The notes: generated by a model from the letters alone, not told the origin. Counted from the stretch's first letter, positions 25,569-35,559 are shown. The stretch: DNA of 64,000 nucleotides from Anabaena sp. WA102 (GCF_001277295.1 NZ_CP011456.1:2418001-2482000), one strand, 5' to 3'. Made by a program: numbers and translations.

Positions 25569-26528
25569 TTATGCAGAAATTGGTTGTGAGTCTTGAGAAA
25601 TAGACCAAGGAAGATGATCTCGAATCATCGCATTTAAAATAACTAACATTTTATGAACGCAAGCAGTAATGGCCAATTTTTTGGGTTTACCACGTTCAAC
25701 CAAGCGCTCATAAAAAGTTTTGATAACAGGATTATGACGCATGGCAACAACAGCACCCATATAAAGAATGGCACGAACATGGGCGCGACCACCATTAATC
25801 ATGCGCTTACCTTTGTGCTGACCACTATCATGATTAATTGGTGCAACACCAACTAAGCGAGAGATTTGTTTGGCAGTTAATTGACCTAATTCTGGTAAGT
25901 CAGAAACTAAAGTGGTAGAAATTACTTGACCAATGCCAGGAGTAGTTTTGAGTAGATTGACTTTATCAATCCATTGTTGATTATTTTGGGTCAACGTCTC
26001 AATTTCTTGATTGAGTTGTTGAAGATGTTGCTCAAGATAATCAATATGGGATTCAATATCTGTCAAAGCTTTACCACGAGCGCGGTCACGGCGATTCTTT
26101 TCCGCTGTAGACATTTCTACTAATTGTCTTCGGCGACTAATTAATTCGCCTAATTGACGTGACATTTCACTTTCGATTGCTAACACCTCCGGTTTCATTG
26201 CTTCACCGAAATGCGCCAAAATCTGTGCATCAATGGCATCGGTTTTGGCTAACTTACCTGTAGCTTTAGCAAAGTCTCTTCCCTGACGAGGATTGATTAA
26301 TGCTACTGGTAAAAGAGCCGCTTGCAATTGAATGATTAATTCTGTTTCTAGTCCTCCTGTTGCTTCCAGTACGATTAGGTTTAAATCGTTAGATTGAAGT
26401 TGCTTAACTAGATTAGCTATTTCTGTTTCAGTATTAGCAAATTGAAATGCTTTACCCATTGGACGGATATAAACATCAAGTGTTGCTTTACTTACGTCAA
26501 TGCCTACCCATTGGGAGATATAATCCAT
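25569..26528 (-). CDS. IS110-family recombinase (DEDD transposase)
   Basis: This 319-residue recombinase has the RuvC-like DEDD domain at the N-terminus (VGIDVSKATLDVYI; VLEATGGLE; KTDAIDAQILAHFG) and the C-terminal Tnp domain (TTPGIGQVISTTLVSDLPE, LVGVAPINHDSGQHKGKR) with its conserved Ser region. Length and motifs indicate an intact enzyme. IS110 elements are guided by a bridge RNA encoded, in the IS110 subgroup, in the long non-coding left end upstream of the gene, here 26529-26741. That side abuts a group II intron. I cannot fix the element ends, because IS110 lacks inverted repeats. Confidence 0.92.
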   Translation of the reverse strand: MDYISQWVGIDVSKATLDVYIRPMGKAFQFANTETEIANLVKQLQSNDLNLIVLEATGGLETELIIQLQAALLPVALINPRQGRDFAKATGKLAKTDAIDAQILAHFGEAMKPEVLAIESEMSRQLGELISRRRQLVEMSTAEKNRRDRARGKALTDIESHIDYLEQHLQQLNQEIETLTQNNQQWIDKVNLLKTTPGIGQVISTTLVSDLPELGQLTAKQISRLVGVAPINHDSGQHKGKRMINGGRAHVRAILYMGAVVAMRHNPVIKTFYERLVERGKPKKLAITACVHKMLVILNAMIRDHLPWSISQDSQPISA

Positions 26529-26741
26529 TTTTAACTCTCCAATTTCAATTACTTCTTTTTAATTTGTTTTGTTTTTATTCATCCCCTTGATTTCACTCAT
26601 CCTTGCACGATACGGGCTATATTATCTATGTCTTTGTTCATAGTTTTTACCCCAGGCGACTGTTCGAGTTCTGTCATGGAGATTGTTGTGGTGATCCTTG
26701 CTACAAAGCGGTCTTTTCTGACCCAGGTTGGGACGGTCTAG
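26529..26741 (-). ncRNA. Candidate IS110 bridge RNA / left-end region
   Basis: The 213 bp between the IS110 start codon and the 3' end of the group II intron contain no gene. Bridge RNAs of IS110-subgroup elements are transcribed from exactly this side. Potential stems such as GTCCCAACCTGGG occur in the part nearest the intron. The target-binding and donor-binding loops cannot be assigned by eye. The intron border may lie within the IS110 left end. Confidence 0.4.
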
Positions 26742-28950
26742 GTAGAGTCGAGGACGGGTATTATCCCGCGCCCCTCTCTGTTAAATCTGGGCGTGCGACT
26801 TTCACCGCACCCAGCTTCCGATGTTCTTAGCTTTCGCTTTTGCTCATGTGAATATAATCGTGGCAGCTTTCGTGAATGGCTAAAAGGTTCTTTATTTTCC
26901 AGTTTTCGTGGTTTCCATCAACATGATGCAGATGTACCTTTTCATCACTAAGCATTTTTAATCCACAATGTCCACATTTATGGTTTTGCCGTTTGAGGGC
27001 TTTAGAGGTATGACTGTCATAGAGCTTACTGTTACGTTCGCTCCAATAAGTTAAATCTCCGTCATAAGGCGATTTTTCACCTTTAACATTGATGTGTTTG
27101 TTTTCGGAGTAGGGAACTGATGGGAATGCCTTATCTAGTAATTTCTTGCTAGTGTAGCGATTCTGTTTCGTTTCCCTGTTGAATACCCTAAATGCTCTTG
27201 TTTCGATGTGGAATAATGAGTTACGTGAACCGTCCATCTTGCAAAAGCGGTGATAATTCCTCCAACCTCTAACTACTGGGGCTAATTTCTCAGCCTTTGT
27301 GGTAGCACCATAATTCGAGTTGTTGACGATGTGTTTTACTTTCTTGCGAAAAGCTTTGTAGTTATCCACTGAAGGGACACATCTAAACTTTCCGTTATTC
27401 TGGACTTTGAAATGCCAGCCGAGGAAATCAAACCCATCTGTCGCGGCGGTTAGCTTTGTCTTTTTCTCGCTGACTTTCATTCCCCGCTCTGCTAGGAACT
27501 GACTGATTTTGTCAAGTATATCTGTGGCATCGTCCTGGGGTCGGAGTATTATTACCATGTCATCCGCATAGCGAATTGTTGGCTCGGTAATATCTTTCCT
27601 GGGGGTTTTGTCGGTGATTCTTCTGTTAGATACCCCATGATATCTATGAATACTTTCAATCCCGTTTAAGGCGATGTTAGCTAATAGTGGACTCACTACC
27701 CCGCCCTGCGGTGTTCCCTGTTCGGGAAACTCTGGATTAACTCCGGCTTTGAGACATCGGAAAATTCCCTGTCTTATGCTATAAGGAGCGATGAGTCTAT
27801 CCATTATGGCGGTGTGGTTTATCCTGTCGAAGCATTTTTCAATATCGAGTTCTATAACTCGTTTATCTTTTCCATTGCAAAATGAGCGTAGGTTGTCAAA
27901 CAAGTATTTTTGCGCGTCATGTGCCGAGCGTCCCGTTCTGAAACCGTAGCTCCTAGCGTGGAAGGTTGCTTCGTGTGCTGGTTCTAGTGCGTATTTGACA
28001 AGGCATTGATACGCCCTATCCGCAATAGTGGGGACTTTGAGAATCCGGGTTTTTCCATCCTTTTTAGGGATGGGTATTTCACGCAACCCCTGGTGTTTCC
28101 AGCCGTTACATTCGGTTCTGAGCTTTTCACTCAGTTGAAACCTTTGCTCGAATGTGAGCGCGGTTTTCCCGTCTATTCCCGCTGTCTTTTTTCCAGTATT
28201 TAGCTGTGTTACTTGACGGATAGCCAGTAATCTCGCTGCGGTTGATTTCAGAATCAGCTTTTGTAGTGACTTTGCTTTGCGCTTGTCGCCAACTTGAACC
28301 GCTTTATACACGCGTTTTTGTAGGCGGAATAGGTTACGGCGGAATTTCTTCCACGGTAACGTCTTCCAGGATTCACTAGAGTTGTCTCTGTGTCTAATCA
28401 TGCTCTGTTCCAATCTGTGTATTCTGAACACCTCAGACCAATTACGGTCTGTCCTACCCGAATTGAGGGGATTCCGCTGCTCGTCTAGCCTACTTATGGG
28501 GTTCGACCTCCCCTAGACCCTCAATCCGTTTTTATTCGTTCCCTCGGTTGATTGATCGTTCCGTTAGGTGTAGCCACTTCAACCACTGGAATCCCTAGAC
28601 TCTTGCCGCTATCAAGCGGAGATGCGGCGGGAATTAATTCCAGTTAAGTCAAGGATTTTGAGTTGTGTCCTGCTTTAGAGTAGGTTGCTTTTCTAGGCTC
28701 TGTTTCACCGTAGGAACTCCCCGTTAACGCCAAGTGTCACCCCACAACTGATGTCTGATTGCGTCTTCCAGCTTCGACCTCCCGATACCGAGTCGGGTCA
28801 TCGTGGGCAGATAGGGAGTCATACCTGAGTCTGGTAGATGGGACTTACACCCATATCCGACCGAGAGTTCAACCTCTTTCCATGATTGGATTAGGTTGGT
28901 TGGCTTATGTACGGACTGATTACCGTGATTCAGCTAACAACGAATCGCAC
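26742..28950 (-). mobile_element. Group II intron
   Basis: The intron is read leftwards. The 5' end fits GTGCG (GTGCGATTCG, first base at 28950). About 520 bp of structured non-coding RNA precede the RT gene. After the RT stop codon comes a domain V hairpin (26783-26819) with the AGC triad and GTGAAAGTCGCACG, then a domain VI hairpin (GAGGGGCGCGGG / CCCGTCCTC) and a 3' end near CTCTAC at 26742. All parts needed for a self-mobile intron are present. Boundaries are accurate to a few bases at best. Confidence 0.85.
26827..28431 (-). CDS. Group II intron-encoded reverse transcriptase/maturase with HNH domain
   Basis: This protein of up to 534 residues has an N-terminal RT0 region (KTLPWKKFRRNLFRLQKRVY), a complete RT domain with the YADD catalytic box (IRYADDMVIIL) and GTPQGGVVSPLLANI, a maturase X domain (about 350-420) and a C-terminal HNH endonuclease with CGHCGLKM, HLHHVDGNHENW and HESCH. 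It should help splicing and copy the intron into DNA. A start at 28401 (MIRHRDNSSESW) gives a more usual N-terminus than the ATG at 28431. It lies in domain IV of the intron. Confidence 0.93.
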   Translation of the reverse strand: MFRIHRLEQSMIRHRDNSSESWKTLPWKKFRRNLFRLQKRVYKAVQVGDKRKAKSLQKLILKSTAARLLAIRQVTQLNTGKKTAGIDGKTALTFEQRFQLSEKLRTECNGWKHQGLREIPIPKKDGKTRILKVPTIADRAYQCLVKYALEPAHEATFHARSYGFRTGRSAHDAQKYLFDNLRSFCNGKDKRVIELDIEKCFDRINHTAIMDRLIAPYSIRQGIFRCLKAGVNPEFPEQGTPQGGVVSPLLANIALNGIESIHRYHGVSNRRITDKTPRKDITEPTIRYADDMVIILRPQDDATDILDKISQFLAERGMKVSEKKTKLTAATDGFDFLGWHFKVQNNGKFRCVPSVDNYKAFRKKVKHIVNNSNYGATTKAEKLAPVVRGWRNYHRFCKMDGSRNSLFHIETRAFRVFNRETKQNRYTSKKLLDKAFPSVPYSENKHINVKGEKSPYDGDLTYWSERNSKLYDSHTSKALKRQNHKCGHCGLKMLSDEKVHLHHVDGNHENWKIKNLLAIHESCHDYIHMSKSES

Positions 28951-28980
28951 CCACTTCTTCTAACATACCTCTAAGATACA

Positions 28981-29062
28981 AGGTTGGGTTGAGAAACGAA
29001 ACCCAACACCCCTTGCTGTCCCACCGCTAATGTTGGGTTTCACTTCGTTCTACCCAACCTAC
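28981..29062. repeat. Dispersed palindromic repeat (GTTGGGTT family)
   Basis: AGGTTGGGTTGAGAAACGAA on the left and its inverse (TTCGTTCTACCCAACCT) on the right, with an inner CCCAACA/TGTTGGG pair. It lies just outside the 5' border of the group II intron. Confidence 0.8.
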
Positions 29063-29123
29063 AAAAATTAAATTCTTTACCATAAAGGCAATGCTAGAAC
29101 TGATAAACATAATTCATCTTCTC

Positions 29124-30179
29124 TTAACAACAAGCATAGGTGTACAAAATCTTAGAAAAATCTAACCGTTTAAGTGCAGAAGGCTGAATGAAAAAGTTAC
29201 CAACTCCCTCATCTCCCCACATAATTGAATGTTCATCATCAGAGTTCATTTGCAATAGTAGAAAATCATAACCTTCCTCTTCCTCCAAGTCCGCACGATC
29301 ATCATTTTGGACAAATGCGGGATATCCTCCTAAACAATGTCCTCCTAATGATTCTTCATATTTTTCTTCATACTCATTAATAAAATCATCTACCAGTTCT
29401 TCTAAAGAATTTGCCATTGCTTTAGTTAAATTACTTTGTTGAAAGATGGGAAAATGGCTTTTAACTAAGGATCTAAACCGATAATCTGATGCACTCATGG
29501 GAGTTGATTTAATAGCGAAATTCAAAGCCAAACAGTCTATTAATGGTAAACCTATTCCTGGAGGTAAAAAATCAAAATTATTTAGGAGATTATCAATGTT
29601 TAAATCTGGTTCGGGAAAGTAAATAACTCGAAAAGTTGTTTGTTTTAATTGCGGATATTCTTCAATTCCATAGGCTGTTTGACCTGATGCTTCAATATAA
29701 AACTGAAGTATGCCTTTTTCTGGTAAATCTTCTAAATTCGGCGTTTCTGAAAAGTTGATTTGTGCTAAAAGATGGAGGGGAGTACCATCTGGGGCTTCAG
29801 GATAGGTCGTATTTTTAGGAAGGTAAGGTAAACCACCAAATTTACTTTGCCATAAGGTAGTTTCTGTTGTTGAATATGGCGTAATTTCTATAGAAGGTTT
29901 GATAATTGCATTGGCAAATTCATCTACTTGATTTTTTAATTCTAAGAACATCCCATACAATTCATCTGGAGTAAAATCTTTGTTATTTTCATCTACGGTC
30001 ACAGATTCTACATCATACCAACCATGTGTGAGTAATTCTTGAATACTTTCGTTAAAAAAGGCTTCTGCTTCGGCTTCAGAAGAGAATTTATGTAGTTCTT
30101 GATAATGGGTAACGTTGTAGCCGTCGAGGTGAATTGACGTTCTCAGTGAACTTAATCTAAATATTTTATTGGATTTCAT
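29124..30179 (-). CDS. DUF1963 (YwqG-like) family protein
   Basis: This 351-residue protein has the DUF1963 core beginning near residue 105: TLWQSKFGGLPYLPKNTTYP, LHLLAQINFSE, GILQFYIEA and the later GGYPAFVQNDDR and LLLQMNSDDE blocks. The N-terminal 90 residues are an extra domain (YHYQELHKFSSEAEAEAFF-like and HGWYDVESVTVDEN) whose family I do not recognise. YwqG proteins are widespread and functionally uncharacterised; many occur in toxin-immunity settings, but nothing here shows that. Single gene, with a MITE upstream. Confidence 0.82.
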   Translation of the reverse strand: MKSNKIFRLSSLRTSIHLDGYNVTHYQELHKFSSEAEAEAFFNESIQELLTHGWYDVESVTVDENNKDFTPDELYGMFLELKNQVDEFANAIIKPSIEITPYSTTETTLWQSKFGGLPYLPKNTTYPEAPDGTPLHLLAQINFSETPNLEDLPEKGILQFYIEASGQTAYGIEEYPQLKQTTFRVIYFPEPDLNIDNLLNNFDFLPPGIGLPLIDCLALNFAIKSTPMSASDYRFRSLVKSHFPIFQQSNLTKAMANSLEELVDDFINEYEEKYEESLGGHCLGGYPAFVQNDDRADLEEEEGYDFLLLQMNSDDEHSIMWGDEGVGNFFIQPSALKRLDFSKILYTYACC

Positions 30180-30273
30180 GATAATTAACCTTAGATGTGA
30201 TCAGGAATAATAGAAATATAACCAAAAAAAATTCGTAATTGATAATTCTTAAAACTACAAATTACGAATTATC

Positions 30274-30377
30274 ATAGCGGTTATCACTAGGATGCAATAT
30301 AGTCGAGGGCGCAGACCCTGCGCCCCTACAGGCTTTACGATTTGCTGACTATATCTCATTCAAGTGCATACCGCTAT
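30274..30377. mobile_element. 104-bp MITE (ATAGCGGT family)
   Basis: The two ends are 31-bp imperfect inverted repeats, starting ATAGCGGTTATCACT and the inverse ATAGCGGTATGCACT and both running into ATATAGTC. The centre is a GC hairpin GAGGGCGCAGACCCTGCGCCCC. The right half reappears nearly unchanged inside the hybrid kinase gene at 50494-50574. It lies between the DUF1963 gene and argD. Confidence 0.8.
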
Positions 30378-30382
30378 ATCAA

Positions 30383-31666
30383 TTAAGCTGTAACTTTAGC
30401 TAATGCCTTTTCTACAGCTTTTAATGCTTGCTTGATTTCTGCATCTGTGACAATGAGAGGAGGAACAAACCGCACTACTTTAGGACCTGCAGGAACAAGT
30501 AATAAACCTGCGTCCATTGCCGCTTTGACGACTTCAGGGGCTGTTAAAGGAATATCGGCTTTGATTTCCATGCCGTTGATTAAACCCCAACCGCGCACTT
30601 CTGAGATATGCTGAGGATATTGACGAGCGATCGCTCTTAATCCTTCTCGTAAATGTGCGCCCTGTTCTCTGACATTTTCTAAAATATTTTCTTTTTCCAA
30701 AGTCTCACACACACTCAGCGCCACACCACAGACAAAGGGATTACCACCAAATGTACTTGCGTGTTCTCCTGGTTGGAAAATATCGCAGAATTTCTTACTC
30801 ATCATCGCACCGATGGGAATACCACCGCCCAAACCTTTCGCACTGGTGAAAATATCTGGTTCTACTCCCAAATGTTCATAACCCCATAATTTGCCACTGC
30901 GTCCCATACCAACCTGTACTTCATCAAAAATCAACAAAATACCGGTTTCGTCGCAAATCTCCCGTAATCGCTTAAAGTAAGCAATATCTCCAGGACGAAC
31001 GCCACCTTCCCCTTGCAATGGTTCAATTAAAATTGCCCCGACCCGATAATTACCTTCATCTAATTCAGTAACAGCGGCTTCCACTGCTCTAATATCGTTG
31101 TAATTGACGTAATGGAAACCAGGAACTAAAGGATCAAAATGCTTTTGATATTTTGGTTGTCCAGTGGCAGTCACAGTGGCTAAAGTCCTTCCGTGAAAAC
31201 TGGCATGGGCAGTTAAAATGATTGGGTGGGCAATTTCTAGGACAGTGTGGGCATATTTCCGCGCTAGTTTAATTGCTGCTTCGTTGGCTTCAGCGCCAGA
31301 ATTACAGAAAAATACTCTATCTGCACAGGAATGATTAACAATCCATTTAGCTAATTCACCCTGTTCAGGAATATAGTACAAATTAGAAACATGATGCAAT
31401 TTCTGGATTTGTCTAGTTACAGCCTCTACCATTGCTGGATGGGCGTGTCCTAGAGTACAAGTGGCAATGCCCGCGACAAAATCCAGATATTCGTTGCCCT
31501 GACTATCCCAAACGCGGCAACCAGCACCCCGTTCTAAAGCCAAAGGAAACCGTCCATAAGTGGACATGACAGCCGCATCGAAGCTATCAACATCAAAAGG
31601 TGTAGATGGCATAATACCTGACTCCAAGGGGTTCGTGGCTTGTTCAATTAGAGTTTGCACGCTCAC
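30383..31666 (-). CDS. argD: Acetylornithine aminotransferase
   Basis: This 427-residue class III PLP aminotransferase converts N-acetylglutamate semialdehyde to N2-acetylornithine in arginine synthesis. Signature segments are GRFPLALERGAGCRVWD, FCNSGAEANEAAIKLARKY, LIFDEVQVGMGRSG and the PLP-lysine block FTSAKGLGGGIPIGA. Length is typical. It is a single gene, which is normal for cyanobacterial arginine genes. The N-terminal 25 residues before the conserved region may include a leader extension; other in-frame starts are possible. Confidence 0.95.
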   Translation of the reverse strand: MSVQTLIEQATNPLESGIMPSTPFDVDSFDAAVMSTYGRFPLALERGAGCRVWDSQGNEYLDFVAGIATCTLGHAHPAMVEAVTRQIQKLHHVSNLYYIPEQGELAKWIVNHSCADRVFFCNSGAEANEAAIKLARKYAHTVLEIAHPIILTAHASFHGRTLATVTATGQPKYQKHFDPLVPGFHYVNYNDIRAVEAAVTELDEGNYRVGAILIEPLQGEGGVRPGDIAYFKRLREICDETGILLIFDEVQVGMGRSGKLWGYEHLGVEPDIFTSAKGLGGGIPIGAMMSKKFCDIFQPGEHASTFGGNPFVCGVALSVCETLEKENILENVREQGAHLREGLRAIARQYPQHISEVRGWGLINGMEIKADIPLTAPEVVKAAMDAGLLLVPAGPKVVRFVPPLIVTDAEIKQALKAVEKALAKVTA

Positions 31667-31744
31667 TACCGCTACTCCTGAAAAGCTTTTATCGTAATAC
31701 TTTACTAGGTTCTGGGAAATATGAGCAAAATTTTTGATGATTTT

Positions 31745-32119
<375 letters not shown>

Positions 32120-32124
32120 CTTAA

Positions 32125-33195
32125 TTGCCTGTGTATTCTACCCTTGAACAAAAATATCAACGGATTCAAAAAGAATTAATGGCTGGGGCGCTTGCTTTAG
32201 CTGGTATTTTCCTAATCGGGACTTTATGGTATTCCCTGGTTGAGGGCTGGAAATGGGAAGATGCAGCTTACATGACTGTAATTACTCTAGCAACTGTAGG
32301 TTATGGAGAAACTCACCCATTAGGTAGTCGAGGGCGTTTATTTACCATTGTCTTAATTTTAATGGGTGTGGTCAATCTTACTTATATTGTCAATAGATTT
32401 ACAGCCGCAGTCATTGAAGGTTATTTTCTAGAAGGAATTCGACTCCGACAACAAAGGCGTTTAATGGAATCATTATCAGAACATTATATTATCTGTGGGT
32501 TTAGCCGCACTGGGCGACAAATTGCTAAGGAATTTCAGGCTGAAGCTGTTTCTTTTGTAATTATTGATTCGGAACTTGAATCTGTCCAAAAAGCTCAGGA
32601 AATTGGTTACATTGTTTTTCAAGGTGATGCGACGTTAGATGATACTTTGTTAAAAGTTGGTATTACTAAAGCAATTTGTATTGTGGCGGCTTTACCTTCA
32701 GATGCGGAAAATTTATATACTGTTCTCTCAGCAAAAACTCTGAATCCAGGCATTCGGGCGATCGCTCGCGCTAGTACGGAAGAAGCTGTACAAAAGTTAC
32801 AACGCGGTGGTGCAGATGCCGTAATTTCACCGTATATTACCGGTGGCAAACGCATGGCAGCAGCAGCCCTCAGACCCCAGATTTTAGACTTTGTAGATGG
32901 GATGCTTTCTGGTACAGACCGTCAGTTATATATGGAAGAATTTTTACTAGATTCCGATAGGTGTCCCTTCGTTGGTCAAAGTTTACAAAGAGCGAAATTG
33001 CGATCGCAATCAGGAGCATTAGTTCTGGCAATTCGTCGTCTTGATGGTAAACTCATTGGTGGTCCAACTGGGGATACTGTTTTAATGTCGGGAGATACAT
33101 TAATTTGTATGGGTACGGCTGAACAATTGCGGGATTTAAATCAAATTCTCGGTCCTATTAATTCTACTCCCCTAAAACGTCCGAAAAATAGCTAA
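32125..33195 (+). CDS. Potassium channel with RCK (TrkA-N/TrkA-C) domains
   Basis: This protein of about 354-356 residues has two transmembrane helices around a pore loop with the K+ filter TVGYGE (about 57-62), then a cytoplasmic RCK domain with a nucleotide-binding GxGxxG-like turn (IICGFSRTGRQIAKEF) and a TrkA-C domain at the end (GALVLAIRRLDGKLI). This is the Kch/MthK-type architecture of ligand-gated K+ channels. No ATG fits the N-terminus: the start is TTG 32125 or GTG 32131, just after a heptamer repeat array. Confidence 0.92.
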   Translation: MPVYSTLEQKYQRIQKELMAGALALAGIFLIGTLWYSLVEGWKWEDAAYMTVITLATVGYGETHPLGSRGRLFTIVLILMGVVNLTYIVNRFTAAVIEGYFLEGIRLRQQRRLMESLSEHYIICGFSRTGRQIAKEFQAEAVSFVIIDSELESVQKAQEIGYIVFQGDATLDDTLLKVGITKAICIVAALPSDAENLYTVLSAKTLNPGIRAIARASTEEAVQKLQRGGADAVISPYITGGKRMAAAALRPQILDFVDGMLSGTDRQLYMEEFLLDSDRCPFVGQSLQRAKLRSQSGALVLAIRRLDGKLIGGPTGDTVLMSGDTLICMGTAEQLRDLNQILGPINSTPLKRPKNS

Positions 33196-33264
33196 AAGCA
33201 GACTTATTTTGCAAGTTAGAAGATGGTAGAATTACTGTGGCTTTTTTGTATAACTTGTAAAATC

Positions 33265-34221
33265 ATGAAACTAGCTTTAGTAGCGACCACTATTTTTACC
33301 TTGACTTTAGGATTGTACACCCCAAAAGTCACCGCAGCACCTATAAAAACACCTAAGACCTTTAAAGAATGGTGTCAACAAAAAGCCAGTTTACCTCAAG
33401 AGACGAAACGAACGGTAGAAGCATTATTAAATGTTGCTGAAACCCGAAATTGTAGTCAAGCTAATCAAACGCTGACTAAATTGACTTCTCTTTACCTTGG
33501 GGAAAATCAAATCAGCGATATCAAACCTTTGTCTAATCTGACTAATTTGACTTCTCTTGACCTTTCGGAAAATAAAATCAGCGATATCAAACCTTTGTCT
33601 AATCTGACTAATTTGACTGCTCTTGACCTTTCGGGAAATCAAATCAGCGATATCAAACCTTTGTCTAATCTGACTAAATTGACTAATCTTTACCTTGGGA
33701 GAAATAAAATCAGCGATATCAAACCTTTGTCTAATCTGACTAAATTGACTTCTCTTGACCTTCCGCTAAATAAAATCAGCGATACTGCACCTTTATCTAA
33801 TCTGAATAAATTGACTTCTCTTGACCTTTGGGAAAATAAAATCAGCGATATCAAACCTTTGTCTAATCTGACTAAATTGACTACTCTTAAACTTTGGAAA
33901 AATAAAATCAGCGATATCAAACCTTTGTCTAATCTGACTAATTTGACTACTCTTTACCTTGGGGGAAATCAAATCAGCGATATCAAACCTTTGTCTAATC
34001 TCACTAATTTGACTTATCTTGACCTTTCGGGAAATAAAATCAGCGATATCAAACCTTTGTCTAATCTGACTAATTTGACTTATCTTTCCCTTTCGGGAAA
34101 TCAAATCAGCGATATCAAACCTTTGTCTAATCTCACTAATTTGACTTTTCTTGACCTTGCGAAAAATCCACTTACCTCTAAGCAATGTCCCCTGAAACCA
34201 GAGTCTATTTGTAAATTTTAG
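33265..34221 (+). CDS. Secreted leucine-rich-repeat protein, copy 1
   Basis: This 318-residue protein has a signal peptide (KLALVATTIFTLTLGLYTP, cut after VTAA), a short Cys-containing cap (EWCQQKASLPQE...ETRNCSQANQ), ten 22-residue LRRs of the SDS22/internalin type (LTSLYLGENQISDIKPLSNL) and a C-terminal cap with KQCPLKPESICKF. The residues that vary between repeats are the exposed ones in LxxLxLxxN. It is one of three tandem paralogues. The ATG at 33265 matches the starts of the other copies; an earlier in-frame ATG at 33223 would bury the signal peptide. Confidence 0.9.
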   Translation: MKLALVATTIFTLTLGLYTPKVTAAPIKTPKTFKEWCQQKASLPQETKRTVEALLNVAETRNCSQANQTLTKLTSLYLGENQISDIKPLSNLTNLTSLDLSENKISDIKPLSNLTNLTALDLSGNQISDIKPLSNLTKLTNLYLGRNKISDIKPLSNLTKLTSLDLPLNKISDTAPLSNLNKLTSLDLWENKISDIKPLSNLTKLTTLKLWKNKISDIKPLSNLTNLTTLYLGGNQISDIKPLSNLTNLTYLDLSGNKISDIKPLSNLTNLTYLSLSGNQISDIKPLSNLTNLTFLDLAKNPLTSKQCPLKPESICKF

Positions 34222-34412
34222 TCCGGTTATATTTTGGTGCGCTATGGACTTACTAACGCACCCTCAAAATACTCAATTTCCCTGAATATTACCAGACTAA
34301 AAATGTCAAATTGGACAAAAATCCTATTCTACTAAATCATGTTTTATCGCAAATCTAACCAATTCAGCACGACAACATGATAAAATTACTGTAACTTCTT
34401 ATCACTAAAATC
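34222..34412. repeat. Intergenic part of the LRR duplication unit with response-regulator fragment
   Basis: This spacer is repeated almost exactly at 35370-35559, and its first part also at 36649-36799. Bases 34324-34372 equal the last 49 bp of the response regulator gene (36751-36799), so the tandem duplication copied the end of that gene. A GGTGCG/CGCACC hairpin lies after each LRR gene. Confidence 0.85.
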
Positions 34413-35369
34413 ATGAAACTAAGTGTAGTAGCAACCACCATTTTTACCCTGACATTAGGATTTTACACCCCAAAAGTCACCGCAGCACCTATAAAAACAC
34501 CTAAGACCTTTAAAGAATGGTGTCAACAAAAAGCCAGTTTACCTCAAGAGACGAAACGAACGGTAGAAGCATTATTAAATGTTGCTGAAACCCGAAATTG
34601 TAGTCAAGCTAATCAAACGCTGACTAAATTGACTTCTCTTTACCTTGGGGAAAATCAAATCAGCGATATCAAACCTTTGTCTAATCTGACTAATTTGACT
34701 TCTCTTGACCTTTCGGAAAATAAAATCAGCGATATCAAACCTTTGTCTAATCTGACTAATTTGACTGCTCTTGACCTTTCGGGAAATCAAATCAGCGATA
34801 TCAAACCTTTGTCTAATCTGACTAAATTGACTAATCTTTACCTTGGGGAAAATAAAATCAGCGATATCAAACCTTTGTCTAATCTGACTAAATTGACTTC
34901 TCTTGACCTTCCGCTAAATAAAATCAGCGATACTGCACCTTTATCTAATCTGAATAATTTGACTTCTCTTTACCTTTGGGAAAATAAAATCAGCGATATC
35001 AAACCTTTGTCTAATCTGACTAAATTGACTACTCTTAAACTTTGGAAAAATAAAATCAGCGATATCAAACCTTTGTCTAATCTGACTAATTTGACTTCTC
35101 TTTACCTTTGGGAAAATAAAATCAGCGATATCAAACCTTTGTCTAATCTGACTAAATTGACTTCTCTTGGCCTTAGGAAAAATCAAATCAGCGATATCAA
35201 ACCTTTGTCTAATCTCACTAATTTGACTTTTCTTGACCTTTCGGGAAATCAAATCAGCGATATCAAACCTTTGTCTAATCTGACTAATTTGACTTCTCTT
35301 GACCTTGCGAAAAATCCACTTATCGTTAAACAATGTCCCCTGAAACCAGAGTCTATTTGTAAATTTTAG
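34413..35369 (+). CDS. Secreted leucine-rich-repeat protein, copy 2
   Basis: This 318-residue tandem paralogue has a signal peptide (KLSVVATTIFTLTLGFYTP), Cys cap, ten 22-residue LRRs and C-terminal cap. Repeats 1-7 parallel copy 1, including the odd repeat with ISDTAPLSNL, while later repeats have different exposed residues (LYLWEN, LGLRKN). Between repeats the DNA for ISDIKPLSNLT is almost invariant, which suits recombination between repeats and copies. Export to the periplasm or cell surface is predicted; the ligand is unknown. Confidence 0.9.
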   Translation: MKLSVVATTIFTLTLGFYTPKVTAAPIKTPKTFKEWCQQKASLPQETKRTVEALLNVAETRNCSQANQTLTKLTSLYLGENQISDIKPLSNLTNLTSLDLSENKISDIKPLSNLTNLTALDLSGNQISDIKPLSNLTKLTNLYLGENKISDIKPLSNLTKLTSLDLPLNKISDTAPLSNLNNLTSLYLWENKISDIKPLSNLTKLTTLKLWKNKISDIKPLSNLTNLTSLYLWENKISDIKPLSNLTKLTSLGLRKNQISDIKPLSNLTNLTFLDLSGNQISDIKPLSNLTNLTSLDLAKNPLIVKQCPLKPESICKF

Positions 35370-35559
35370 TCCGGTTATATTTTGGTGCGCTATGGACTTA
35401 CTAACGCACCCTCAAAATACTCAATTTCCCTGAATATTACCAGACTAAAAATGTCAAATTGGACAAAAATCCTATTCTACTAAATCATGTTTGATCGCAA
35501 ATCTAACAATTCAGCACGACAACATGATAAAATTACTGTAACTTCTTATCACTAAAATC
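35370..35559. repeat. Second intergenic LRR duplication unit
   Basis: Near-identical to 34222-34412. Bases 35472-35519 are the response-regulator tail again, now with one base lost (AACAATT for AACCAATT) and one change (TTGATCG for TTTATCG), so it is a decaying copy. Confidence 0.85.

Noticed and set aside
28759..28974. 71-codon frame in the 5' part of the group II intron
   Set aside because: It lies in structured intron RNA on the opposite strand to the RT gene.
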